From assembly GCA_963739645.1 (NCBI GenBank), contig CAVUBM010000059.1, forward strand, positions 1 through 64,000: 64,000 nucleotides of DNA, written 5' to 3'. The notes below the pieces were generated by a model, which was not told the origin of the DNA, made no database searches, and worked only from the letters and a program-made list of their open reading frames with translations. Position numbers and translations under genes: made by a program. Shown in pieces: positions 48,411-57,104 of the stretch. The number at the start of each line of letters is the position of its first letter. The stretch's first letter is position 1. Source of the stretch: JASHPR01 sp963739645. Its GTDB lineage: Bacteria; Actinomycetota; Actinomycetes; Streptosporangiales; Streptosporangiaceae.

Positions 48411-49845
48411 TCAGGGTGGCTCAGGGCCGGGATCGATGGGCTCAAGCTCGTCGGGTGCGAAGTACAGGAACCTCCCGTGGCTGCGCTGCAGGTCGGCCGC
48501 GGGGTCATCCTCCGGGCTCACCGCCACGTGCACTTGTCCGTCGACGTCATGCAGCACGGCCTCTACCTCGGCGATGCGGCCGATCAGGAACAGGTCCTGC
48601 GCGTCGGCGCGCCGCGACCCCGGGTGCATCCTGACCTTGCTGCCGCGGGCGACCCTCACCCCGGCGATGATCACGTGGTCGGTCTCGGGCGACACCGAGC
48701 TGTCCGAGCCCGGATCCCACCAGGGGACCTGCGGCCGGTCCAGGATCGGGTCGAAGCTGTCCGCGGCCGCCGCGGCGGGTGTCGGGTGGGGCGGCATGGC
48801 CCGGGCCCCGGCGGGCGCCGACCTCAGGTAGCGGATCGCCCCGTGCATGCGCTCGAGCATCTCGGCTGGCATGTCGTCCAGCCGGTCCATGATCTCGGCC
48901 GCGCGCGGGTCGGTGGCGCGGGCCTGCCGCTTCTCGTCGTCGGTCAGTGCCATCGTCCGCAGCGTGAGGATCTCGTCGATCTCGGTGGCGTCGAACAGGT
49001 CACCGGCGCTTTCCGCGGCGATCTCGGGATGGTCGTAAAGGATCACTGGCGAGGACAGCACGATGTCGCGGCAGTCCTCGGGCCCGGCCAGTACCGGCCA
49101 GGTCCCGGTGTTCACGCAGGCGGCCGCCTCGCCCGCGGCCCATTCCGGCGGATCGGTCAGGGACAGGAACCTCCCGCCCGGCACGCCGATCAGCTCGTGC
49201 GCCGCGATCAGGCAGTAGGGCAGGCTGTCGTCCCTGGCTCGCAACGGCACCTCGGGGTCGGTATGGTTCTCCACCCGGACCCGCAGCCGCAGCGCGCCGT
49301 AGGGGCCGGCGACCCGCTCGGCGCTCAGGTGGATAATCCCGTCGAGCGCGGACCAGCGCCGGATCAGCCGCCCGGCCCGGCGGCCTTCGGCATCGGTGAG
49401 GTCCTCGGACCGTTCCCCGGAGCCGATGTGGAACTCCAGCTTCCGGTCCTGCCTGAGCAGCGCGCCGACATTCGCCGAGGCCTGCTGCTGGCGTTCCATG
49501 GCCTCATCCCACGGGATGTACTCGGTGCCGTCCACCTCGAGGAGGTCGACGTCGTGCAGCTCGCCGGGACCCGCCGCCTGCACGACCCGGTGCTGCAGCT
49601 GCAGGAACCGGACCAGAACCAGGATCTCGGCCTCGTCGGAGCACTCGAGCAGGCACTCGGTCTGGCACGCGGACCGCTCGCACTCATCGAGTCGCCTGGT
49701 AGGCAGGCGGCACCAGCACCCCGAACTGGAACCGCGCCTGGTTCTTCTGCGCCGACTGGCGATACGGGTACAGCAGGTAGCCCTCGTACAGGATCGCGTC
49801 CGCGACCTTGCGGGCCTGCTCGAGGTGCACCGAGTCCAGTCTCAT
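48411..49845 (-). CDS. Hydrogenase-locus protein of unknown function, about 478 residues (one frame break)
   Basis: The N-terminus (MRLDSVHLEQARKVADAILYEGYLLYPYRQSAQKNQARFQFGVLVPPAYQ region) is in one frame and the rest, from CQTECLLECSDEAEILVLVRFLQLQHR, in another, with the change near 49690. A Cys pair with spacing CQTECLLEC could bind metal. The middle is beta-rich; the C-terminus has VRVARGSKVRMHPGSRRADAQDLFL and VHDVDGQ-like text typical of this locus family. The ATG at 49845 overlaps the DUF6084 stop (ATGA). Conserved position suggests a maturation or electron-transfer role; none is proven. Confidence 0.7.
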
Positions 49846-50492
49846 GGCTGGTGCTCCGCACTCTGGGCGGTCTGCGCGAGCAGCGCTGCGAGCGTCGCGT
49901 CCCAGGTGGGCAGCGCCTGGCGGGTCTTGAAGCGCTGCAGCTCGTCCAGGGTCTGCAGGCTCATCCTGATCCAGGCGCTGTTCGGGAAGTGCATATCGAT
50001 GGCCTCACGCCAGACGCTGACAGGAAGCCGGTAGGCGGCCTCCTTGCTCCATGGGACCTGCTGGACCTGCAGCCTGCCCTCGGACGTGGTGAACATGGTG
50101 CCGCTGAACAGCAGCAACAGCGGGACCTCGCCCTCCTCCAGTCCGGCGAAGTACCTGGTCGCGCCGATCTCCATGTCGTAGGTGAGCATCACGGGCAGGT
50201 CTATATCGGTGCTTCCGGTGAAGCCGGGCACCATGATGGACACCGTCGTGAACTGCAGCGGCTTGAGCGTGTCGGCCCAGCGCTGAGTCTCGCCGAACAG
50301 ATCGTTCAGCCGCTCGGCCTCGGCGTCGGAGTAACGCCGCCGGGCCGGCTCGATCCTGATCTGGCAGCGCAGCGCGATCGCTTCCACTTTCTGCCCGGTG
50401 GTCTCCGCGATCCGCAGCACGAACGACATCGAAGGGGCCAGCGCGTACCTGTCGGAGTGGGCGCCGACGCAGTCGAACGCTAGCTCGGCCAT
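49842..50492 (-). CDS. DUF6084-type hydrogenase-locus protein
   Basis: 216 residues, no membrane segment. The sequence is beta-rich (FDCVGAHSDRYALAPSMSFVLRIAE, CQIRIEPARRRYSDAEAERLNDLFGE, DIDLPVMLTYDMEIGATRYFAGLEEGEVPLLLLFSG) and matches what I recall as DUF6084 in actinobacterial hydrogenase loci. Its start overlaps the DUF5947 stop by 13 bp and its stop overlaps the next gene. Function unknown. Confidence 0.75.
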   Translation of the reverse strand: MAELAFDCVGAHSDRYALAPSMSFVLRIAETTGQKVEAIALRCQIRIEPARRRYSDAEAERLNDLFGETQRWADTLKPLQFTTVSIMVPGFTGSTDIDLPVMLTYDMEIGATRYFAGLEEGEVPLLLLFSGTMFTTSEGRLQVQQVPWSKEAAYRLPVSVWREAIDMHFPNSAWIRMSLQTLDELQRFKTRQALPTWDATLAALLAQTAQSAEHQP

Positions 50493-51295
50493 GTCAGGGT
50501 CTCCTGGCTGAAGGCCCGGGACCGGGACCGAACCCCATCGAGGAACTCGGCGATGCTCTGCCTGGCCTCGGATCCGCCGTCAAAGCCGCGCCAGAGCAGG
50601 CGCATCCGCCCGGCCAGCTCGTAGCAGGCATCGATCGGCACCAGGAAGTACTCGACGCCGTCCTGGTCGCGCGAGATCAGGATGGCCTCGACGTCGGGCG
50701 CCGCGGCGGCGAGCATCGGGTGGGAGGCGGCGATCCGGTCCCACGCTTCCAGGTCGAGCCGGCATTCCGTGGCTCCCGCCGGGCTGGGGTAGAACCCCGT
50801 GACGTCATCCTCTGGCGAGCGGAGAAAAAACGCGAGCCCGACCGGAACCTCGAGGGTGTCCCACTCGGCTGCGGACAGCGGCCGGGCCGGGTCGCTGGCG
50901 TACCGGTCAGGGACCGCCCGGTACCGTCCCCGGCCCGCCTGGGAGCGCGGGGAGGCCGGCCTGGGAGTGGGTGAAGAGCAGATAGCACGCACGGCAGGCG
51001 CACATCAGCGTGGACTGGTCCAAGTCCGCCACGTGGCCGTGACCGGCCGGGATCGGTGTGGCGCAGAACTCGCAGGCTTCCTCGGCCCCCGGCCGGGCGC
51101 CCGGCTGGGCCTGACCGGTCGGTACCTGGCCGATCGGGAAGGCCGGGAAGGCGGGTCCGGCGGCGGGGTGCGAGAGGCGGGTGGTGCCGAGGAAGCGGGA
51201 GGCGCGGGGGGCGCCGGGGCGGCCGCATCAGAGGGGCCTGGCGAGGCCGGCGTCGGGTCTTTGACGAAACGGCGCAGGCCCGTGCTGCCTGTCAT
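50480..51295 (-). CDS. DUF5947-type hydrogenase-locus protein (two frame breaks)
   Basis: The start MTGSTGLRRFVKDP at 51295 has GGAGG 7 bases upstream. A long Pro/Ala/Ser linker follows, then in another frame a Cys-rich segment (ACEFCATPIPAGHGH and MCACRACYLLF) that probably binds zinc or a cluster. After a second change the C-terminal domain reads LEVPVGLAFFLRSPEDDVTGFYPSPAG and PIDACYELAGRMRLLWRGFDGG. Breaks lie near 51110 and 50955. The composite fits DUF5947. Function unknown; likely in hydrogenase assembly or electron transfer. Confidence 0.7.
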
Positions 51296-51317
51296 CTGCG
51301 CACCTCCGGCACGGTGC

Positions 51318-52211
51318 TCACGAACGGACCGTTTCTGGCACGGCCACGCGGACACCGTGACTGTCGGCGAGGAGCGGCAGCGGGTCGAGGTGCAGGGCCG
51401 GATCGTCGAGGCCCTTGCCGGCGAGGCGCACGTCATAGCGGGATCCGCAGTCGCTGCAGGTCAGCTTTTCGCGGTCGAGGACCCCGTCGGCCAGTGAGCG
51501 CCCGCAGGCCGCGCACGCATCCCGGTAGGCGTAGAGCGTGCCGCGCACCGAGCAGACCAGCACGCTGATGTCGCCCGCGGCGGCCGTGACAGGCCGCGAG
51601 CTCGGCGGCCCGATGCTGGGCAGGGTTATCCAGCCGACATCGCCGGCCCCGGCTGGATTCCCCGCGCTCGCCAGGGCGTCATCCTCCGGGCGGCGGCCGA
51701 TCTGCAGCAGCGTCGGGGCGGTGGGCGGCGCGGTCATGCCCTCCACGACGACCTCGGCGACCTCCGGCGCGGCATCCTGGACCGCCCCCTGGATGGCCAG
51801 CTGGACGGTGACTGTCGACGACGGGCAACCGTGGCAGCTGCCCTCCAGCCGCAGCCGTGCCACCCCGTCACTCACGCCGAGATATTCCACCCCTCCCGCG
51901 TGCGAGCCCAGGTAGGGGCGAACCCGGTCGAGGGCACGCTGGATCCGTGCGTCTACGTCGAGCGGGTGCAGGTCATGGAGCAGCAGCAGGCTCTCCACCA
52001 GCGGGTCGTCGGCCAGCCGGTCCAGCATCGCGGCGCCGGGGGCACCCTCCTCCCGCAGCACGGTGACGATGCGGCCCAGCGCGTCGCCGTACAGCCCGAC
52101 CAGCAGCCCGACCAGCTCCTCGGCGACCGGGGCCGCGTTCTCGGCAGGGCCAGTTCGCAGCGCGGCGAGCAGTTCCTCGACCCGCGCCCCGACGTCTTGC
52201 ACGCCGTTCAT
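51318..52211 (-). CDS. NifU-domain protein with C-terminal Rieske-like four-Cys domain
   Basis: 297 residues. Residues 80-160 form a Nfu-type domain: ALDRVRPYLGSHAGGVEYLG, then EGSCHGCPSSTVTVQLAIQGAV with the CxxC cluster-binding pair. Residues 200-290 look like a Rieske fold (VCSVRGTLYAYRDACAACGRSL, then LTCSDCGSRYDV), but both metal pairs are CxxC where Rieske proteins have CxH and CxxH. It may carry Fe-S clusters to, or electrons from, the hydrogenase. It lies 106 bp after hhyL. Confidence 0.85.
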   Translation of the reverse strand: MNGVQDVGARVEELLAALRTGPAENAAPVAEELVGLLVGLYGDALGRIVTVLREEGAPGAAMLDRLADDPLVESLLLLHDLHPLDVDARIQRALDRVRPYLGSHAGGVEYLGVSDGVARLRLEGSCHGCPSSTVTVQLAIQGAVQDAAPEVAEVVVEGMTAPPTAPTLLQIGRRPEDDALASAGNPAGAGDVGWITLPSIGPPSSRPVTAAAGDISVLVCSVRGTLYAYRDACAACGRSLADGVLDREKLTCSDCGSRYDVRLAGKGLDDPALHLDPLPLLADSHGVRVAVPETVRS

Positions 52212-52317
52212 GTGCCTCGCCTCCGTCTGCCGGTCATCGGGCCTTCCCCGTGCCGCCGGCCGGGCCAGGCTGGAGCCGGGACCAGCCCGGACACGGGCCC
52301 GGGCCGGTCCAGGGACC

Positions 52318-54102
52318 TCAGGTCGACAACGTCACCGTCATGGGGGAATGCACCTTGTCCAACATCTTGCCGTTGCCTAGGTACATGTGGACGCCGCAGG
52401 GCAGGCAGGGGTCGAAGCTGCGCACGGCGCGCATGATGTCGATGCCCTTGAACGACTCCGGCGGGTTCTCCTCGAAGATCGGCGTGTTCTGCACCGCGTC
52501 CTCGTAGGGCCCTGGCGTGCCGAAGCTGTCACGGACGCTGGCGTTCCACGGAGTCGGCGGGTACGGGTGGTAGTTCGCGATCTTCCCGCCGCGGATGACC
52601 ATGTGGTGCGACAGTACGCCGCGGACCGCCTCGGTGAACCCGCAGCTGTTCGCCTCGTCCGGGACGCTGAACGGCTCCCAGGTCTTCGTCCGCCCGGCCC
52701 TGATCTCGGCGAGTGCCTGCTCGGTGAAGTACAGCGCGCAGGCGGCCGCGTACGCCTGGAAGTAGGTCCGGGCGCGGTCGCGCTCGATGGCGTTGGACAG
52801 CGGCGCACCTGCCTTGTCCCTGGGGATCTTCCACTCGAAGGTGACCTCAGGCTTGCTCACCGTGCGGGGCAGGTTGATCAGCACGCTCTGGCCGGTCGAC
52901 TTGACGTAGCCGAAGTCCACCAGGTTGCCCAGGGCCGTGGCCCAGAGTCTGGCAATCGGCCCGCCGCCGGTGTCGGCGGCGAGGTGGTTGGTGCCGTCGA
53001 ACCAGCGCGGCGACATGACCCAGCTGTACTTGTCGTCGAAGTCCCGTTTGGCCGGCCGCGGGATCGTGTGCTGGTTCCACGGGTGCCTGCGGTCCACCGG
53101 GTTGCCCAGCGGGTCGCGGGTCACGAACATCTCCTGGTCTTCCCAGTCCTCGTAGTACGAGCTGCCGAGCAGGATGCGGATCCCGAGGTTGATCTCGACC
53201 AGGTCGTTGGTGAGCAGCTCCCCGTCCCTGATCACGCCGGGGCTGACGAACATCTTGCGGCCCCAGTTGGTCATGTTCTCGTACCGGAAGTCGCAATGCT
53301 CCGGATCGTTGAGGCTGCCCCAGCAGACCAGGTCGGCGCGGCGGCGGCCGACCTCTTCGTAGCCGGGCAGGGCCTCATAGAAGAAGTCGAACAGGTCGTC
53401 ATGCATGGGCACGACGCGCTTCATGAACTCCACGTAGCGCATGAGCCGGGTCAGGTAGTCGGTGAACAACTGGATGGTCGCGGTCGTGCCCACGCCGCCC
53501 GGGTAGAGCGTCGAGGGATGCACATGCCGCCCCTCCATCAGGCAGAACATCTCCCGCGTGGAGCGGCTCACCTGGAGTGCCTCGCGGTAGAACTCGCCTT
53601 CGAGGGGGTTCAGCGAGCGCATGATGTCGCCGATGAACTTGTAGCCATGGTCGGCCGCGTGCGGTGCCTCGGTCCGGTTGGCCAGCTCCAGCACACCGGG
53701 ATTCGTCTCGCCCACCATCCGCTCGCAGAAGTCCACCCCGACCAGGTTCTCCTGGAAGATGTTGTGGTCGAACATGTACTCAGCGGACTCGCCCAGGTTG
53801 ATGATCCACTCGCCGAGATGCGGCGGACGCACACCGTAGGCCATGTTCTGGTTGTAGACCGAGCAGGTGGCATGGTTGTCGCCGCAGATCCCGCAGATGC
53901 GGCTGGTGATGAAGTGCGCGTCCCGCGGGTCTTTGCCCTTCATGAAGATGCTGTACCCGCGGAAGATCGACGACGTGCTGTGGCACTCGACGACCTTCTT
54001 CTGCTTGAAGTCGATCTTGGTGTAGATCCCCAGGCTGCCCACGATCCGCGTGATCGGGTCCCAGGCCATCTCCACTAGGCCGGTGTCGTCGACCGTCGTC
54101 AT
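52318..54102 (-). CDS. hhyL: [NiFe]-hydrogenase group 1h large subunit
   Basis: 594 residues. The first nickel-binding motif is RICGICGDNHATCS (about residue 68) and the second is DPCLPCGVHMYLGNG near the C-terminus, both typical of group 1h (once called group 5). The His in CGVH is the expected cleavage site; the removed peptide would be 22 residues (MYLGNGKMLDK to the end). The start has GAGAGGGG upstream. It binds the NiFe(CN)2CO site and oxidises H2. The gap to hhyS contains a dispersed repeat. Confidence 0.97.
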   Translation of the reverse strand: MTTVDDTGLVEMAWDPITRIVGSLGIYTKIDFKQKKVVECHSTSSIFRGYSIFMKGKDPRDAHFITSRICGICGDNHATCSVYNQNMAYGVRPPHLGEWIINLGESAEYMFDHNIFQENLVGVDFCERMVGETNPGVLELANRTEAPHAADHGYKFIGDIMRSLNPLEGEFYREALQVSRSTREMFCLMEGRHVHPSTLYPGGVGTTATIQLFTDYLTRLMRYVEFMKRVVPMHDDLFDFFYEALPGYEEVGRRRADLVCWGSLNDPEHCDFRYENMTNWGRKMFVSPGVIRDGELLTNDLVEINLGIRILLGSSYYEDWEDQEMFVTRDPLGNPVDRRHPWNQHTIPRPAKRDFDDKYSWVMSPRWFDGTNHLAADTGGGPIARLWATALGNLVDFGYVKSTGQSVLINLPRTVSKPEVTFEWKIPRDKAGAPLSNAIERDRARTYFQAYAAACALYFTEQALAEIRAGRTKTWEPFSVPDEANSCGFTEAVRGVLSHHMVIRGGKIANYHPYPPTPWNASVRDSFGTPGPYEDAVQNTPIFEENPPESFKGIDIMRAVRSFDPCLPCGVHMYLGNGKMLDKVHSPMTVTLST

Positions 54103-54121
54103 CGCTTACCCCTCTCTGTTG

Positions 54122-54190
54122 GCCTGGGGGACGACCCCCAGACCCCCGCGCGCCATCCGCTCAGGCCGGCAAGCCGGCCGTCACGGCTGA
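54122..54190 (+). repeat. Dispersed intergenic repeat, copy 3, between hhyS and hhyL
   Basis: It has the two cleanest hairpins of the three copies: CTGGGGG-ACGA-CCCCCAG (54124-54141) and GGCCGGC-AA-GCCGGCC (about 54164-54179), separated by ACCCCCGCGCGCCATCCGCTCA. The gap between the two structural genes is 116 bp, unusually long for subunits of one enzyme. Confidence 0.8.
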
Positions 54191-54218
54191 GCAGCTCCTG
54201 CGGAGCTATCGATCGATG

Positions 54219-55283
54219 TCACCAGCTCTTCTTGTAACCGGTCAGGAGCTCGTCGCCTCTCGTGCGCCACTTCGGCTCCTCGTCCGCGGTCCGCGCCGTG
54301 AAGCCGCGGAGCGTGCGGATGACCGTTCCGTACAGGGTGCTCGCGGTGGCCGACACCTTCGAGCCCGGCGGCTCGTCCATGAACGGCATGAACTTGTCGG
54401 GGAAGCCCGGCATGGTGCACGCGATGCAGATCCCGCCGACGTTGGGGCACCCGCCTACGCCGTTGATCCAGCCGCGCTTCGGCACGTTGCACTTCACCAC
54501 GGGCCCCCAGCAGCCCAGCTTGACCAGGCACTGGGGCGAGCCGTACTCGGTGGCGAACTGGCCCTGCTCGTAGTAGCCGGCCCGGTCGCACCCCTCATGC
54601 ACGGTGGCCCCGAACAGCCACGTCGGGCGCAGCGCCTCGTCCAGCGGGATCATCGGCGCCTGGCCCGCGACCTGGTACAGCAGGTAGAGGATGGTCTCGG
54701 AGAGGTTGTCCGGCTGGATCGGGCAGCCCGGGACGCAGACGATCGGCAGTCCTGCCTTCGACTGCCAGTCCCAGCCGAGGTAGTCGGGCACCCCCATCGC
54801 GCCGGTCGGGTTGCCCGCCATCGCGTGGATGCCGCCGTACGTGGCGCAGGTGCCCACCGCGAGGATGGCCGTGGCCTTAGGCGCGAGCCGGTCGAGCCAT
54901 TCGTTGGTGGTCATCGGCTGACCGGTGGCCGGGTTGTTGCCGAAGCCGCACCAGTAGCCTTCTTCCTTGATCGCCTCGTTCGGGATCGACCCCTCGACCA
55001 CGAGCACGAACGGGTCGAGCTCACCCCGGTCGGCCTTGTGCCACCATTCAATGAAGTTGTCCGCGCCGGTCTCCGGGCCGCACTCGAAATCGATCAGCGG
55101 CCAGTGCACCGCGATCTTCGGTAGCCCGGGCAGGGCGCCCAGCGCGATCTCCTCGATGCTGGGCTGGGTGGCGGCGGTCAAGGCCACCGAGTCCCCGTCG
55201 CAGCCAAGGCCCCCGTTCATCCAGAGGATGTGCACGACCGGGTCAGCTTGCGCCGTGGCGTCTGTCTCTGTCCCAGTGGCCAT
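54219..55283 (-). CDS. hhyS: [NiFe]-hydrogenase group 1h small subunit
   Basis: 354 residues without a Tat signal peptide, so the enzyme stays inside the cell. The proximal cluster motif is NGGLGCDGDSVALTAA: one usual Cys is replaced by Asp, as known for the actinobacterial enzyme of Ralstonia, where this 3Cys/1Asp site goes with O2 tolerance. Further cluster Cys lie in VGTCATYGG, VPGCPIQPDN, HEGCDRAGYYEQGQF, KLGCWGPVVKCNVPKRGW and GGICIACTMPGFPDK. The ATG at 55283 has GAGGAGG upstream. It is the first gene of the leftward operon. Confidence 0.97.
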   Translation of the reverse strand: MATGTETDATAQADPVVHILWMNGGLGCDGDSVALTAATQPSIEEIALGALPGLPKIAVHWPLIDFECGPETGADNFIEWWHKADRGELDPFVLVVEGSIPNEAIKEEGYWCGFGNNPATGQPMTTNEWLDRLAPKATAILAVGTCATYGGIHAMAGNPTGAMGVPDYLGWDWQSKAGLPIVCVPGCPIQPDNLSETILYLLYQVAGQAPMIPLDEALRPTWLFGATVHEGCDRAGYYEQGQFATEYGSPQCLVKLGCWGPVVKCNVPKRGWINGVGGCPNVGGICIACTMPGFPDKFMPFMDEPPGSKVSATASTLYGTVIRTLRGFTARTADEEPKWRTRGDELLTGYKKSW

Positions 55284-55760
55284 CGCGCGGCCACCTCCTC
55301 GCTCCTGGATCGGCTGGATACCTAGGGTGCGTTGAGTGGGGCCGCCCAGTTACGGGCCGGTCCCAGCCCTTGTTTCGCCCGGCAGCGATCGTTGGCGCGC
55401 CTCCGGCACGACGATTGCTGGCGCGCCTCCGGCGCGACGCCCGAGCGGATAGCCAAGCCCGCACCTCGCCTTCGTGATGCGTGGACGCCGCCATGCTAGA
55501 CCCGTGAGATCCCACCTACAAGACGCAACGATCATTCAGCCGGACAGAAATGTCTGTGACCCAGGTCTCATTTGCGCACCCTCCGTAGCAATCCCACCCA
55601 TCTCTGGCTGCACTTGCAGGTGCACGGGATTCCCGAACGGCACTCCATGCGCGTAGCCTGTTCGTCAACTCGCCACAACACCCCCTGGCGCCGCTAGGAG
55701 ACAGCGTGCCGGTGAGGGGGGAGAAGGCTCAGATGACAGGGGCGGCTGAGGGAGAGACCG
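55284..55760. promoter_or_regulatory. 477-bp divergent control region of the hydrogenase locus
   Basis: The region separates hhyS from the HTH-regulator gene and must carry promoters for both operons. It contains a 26-bp tandem repeat (55386-55437) and an inverted repeat ACAGA-AATG-TCTGT (55544-55557). From 55540 to 55680 the text is less GC-rich than elsewhere. No gene-like frame is present. Confidence 0.5.
55386..55437. repeat. 26-bp tandem direct repeat upstream of hhyS
   Basis: Two adjacent copies of CGATxGxTGGCGCGCCTCCGGCxCGA (55386-55411 and 55412-55437) differ at three positions. Each contains the 8-bp palindrome GGCGCGCC. They lie about 105-155 bp before the hhyS start. Confidence 0.8.
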
Positions 55761-56405
55761 GTGGCTGAACCCTTCCACAGACCAGGACCGGCCGACCCGA
55801 TCGAGGTCGTGCCCGTCGTGGTGCTCTCCCAGGTCTTCCCCGCCCGGCCGTCATCGATCCCCGACATCCGCGACTTCGTCCGCCGCTGCCTGGCCGAGTC
55901 ACCGCTCACCGACGAGGGTAACCGCCAGGTCGGCGAGACGGTGTTCCGCGCGCTGCTCGACGCGGCCGGGGCGACCGGGTCGATCCAGGTCGCGTTCCGG
56001 ATCTTCCCCGAGCACGTCGAGGTGGACGTGCTCCACTCGGACAACCAGGTCGCGCAGCCGGGCGTGCCGGGGGGGCCGTCCTCCGGCACGTATCCGCCGA
56101 CCACGGTGCCGCGCGCTGCGGCCGCCGGCCCGGCGGCCCAGGCTCCGGCCGAACCGGTCCCGCCTGCGCCGCTCGCTGGTGTCCCGGCCGGCCCGGTGAT
56201 GATCGGCCAGCCCGGACATCCGGCCACGTTTGCCGAGTGGATGTCCACGGCGTTGCGCCGGGAAGGACTGACCCAGGAGGCGGCCGCACGCCAGCTCGGC
56301 GTGTCCGTGAAGACGGTCAGCCGCTGGGTCGGCGGCGCCACCGAGCCGCGGATGCGGGACCTCCGGCGAATCCAGGAGGTCTTCGGCGAGGTACCGCTCC
56401 CTTAA
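55761..56405 (+). CDS. HTH (XRE-type) regulator with degenerate ATPase-like N-terminal domain
   Basis: 214 residues. The C-terminal 55 residues are an XRE helix-turn-helix (REGLTQEAAARQLGVSVKTVSRWVGGATEPRMRDLRRIQEVF). Residues 15-95 (FPARPSSIPDIRDFVRRCLAESPL, then GETVFRALLDAAGATGSIQVAFRIFPEHVEVDV) have the secondary-structure pattern of an RsbW-like ATPase, but the Asn and Gly boxes are missing. A Pro/Ala linker joins them. The start is a GTG at 55761 with GGAGAG upstream. As first gene of the maturation operon it is the likely local regulator. Confidence 0.78.
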   Translation: MAEPFHRPGPADPIEVVPVVVLSQVFPARPSSIPDIRDFVRRCLAESPLTDEGNRQVGETVFRALLDAAGATGSIQVAFRIFPEHVEVDVLHSDNQVAQPGVPGGPSSGTYPPTTVPRAAAAGPAAQAPAEPVPPAPLAGVPAGPVMIGQPGHPATFAEWMSTALRREGLTQEAAARQLGVSVKTVSRWVGGATEPRMRDLRRIQEVFGEVPLP

Positions 56406-56537
56406 CCCGATTCCGCTGTCGCGGCCTAGGTCTCCCCTGGCGGCGTAGGACCCTTGTGACCAGACCGAACGCCATTCGGCCAAGGCTGTCCGGTTGGACT
56501 ACTGGACGTCCCCCCACATGTGTCCTACGGTGCTCCC

Positions 56538-57104
56538 ATGACGGTTCGCGCTGGACGTCACCAGCTCGGCACAGATCGTGGTCGAATTGTCCTCCGCACC
56601 TACCGGGACGGGCTCGCCGCACAGGCCGGACATGACCTGATTATCGAGGTCAGCCGGTGGTCGGGCGAGCTGACCATCAACGACGATCTGACCCCCGCCG
56701 ATCTCGAGGTCCGGATCGACATGAGCTCGCTGGTCGTGCGTGAAGGCTCGGGCGGGCTCAAGCCGCTCACCGACCGGGACCGCCGCGAGATCGCGGTGAC
56801 CGCGCGCAAGACGCTGGGCGCCAACCGTCATCCAGAAGCGAACTTCGCCGCCACGAAGTTCGAGCCTGCGGCCGACGGCGGCCTGATCACTGGCACGCTC
56901 ACGTTGGCGGGCCAATCCAGGCCGCTTCGGCTGCAGGTAACCAGCATCGGTCCTGACCACTACCGCGCCACCACCTCGGTGGTGCAGTCTGAGCATGGGA
57001 TAAAGCCTTACACCGGGTTCCTTGGCGCGCTCCGGGTGCGCGATGCCGTTGACGTCGAGGCCGACGTCGACCTCTCGGAGCCGACCGAGGCGACAGAGGA
57101 GTGA
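56538..57104 (+). CDS. YceI-family lipid-binding-type protein
   Basis: 188 residues. The beta-barrel text RTYRDGLAAQAGHDLIIEVSRWSGELTI and SGLKPLTDRDRREI-like portions end in GTLTLAGQSRPLRLQV. This matches the YceI family, which binds isoprenoids such as quinones. No signal peptide is seen, so it would be cytoplasmic. In this place it could bind a quinone linked to H2 oxidation; that is inference. The start is ATG 56538; GTG 56520 is possible. Confidence 0.8.
   Translation: MTVRAGRHQLGTDRGRIVLRTYRDGLAAQAGHDLIIEVSRWSGELTINDDLTPADLEVRIDMSSLVVREGSGGLKPLTDRDRREIAVTARKTLGANRHPEANFAATKFEPAADGGLITGTLTLAGQSRPLRLQVTSIGPDHYRATTSVVQSEHGIKPYTGFLGALRVRDAVDVEADVDLSEPTEATEE

Noticed and set aside
52387..54078. 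563-codon open frame on the + strand opposite hhyL
   Set aside because: It is the antisense shadow of a certain gene. Its product is rich in Val, Arg, Leu and His with no motif, as expected of GC-rich antisense frames.
55386..55437. Insertion-sequence end or attachment site
   Set aside because: The copies are direct and adjacent, with no transposase or integrase gene near.
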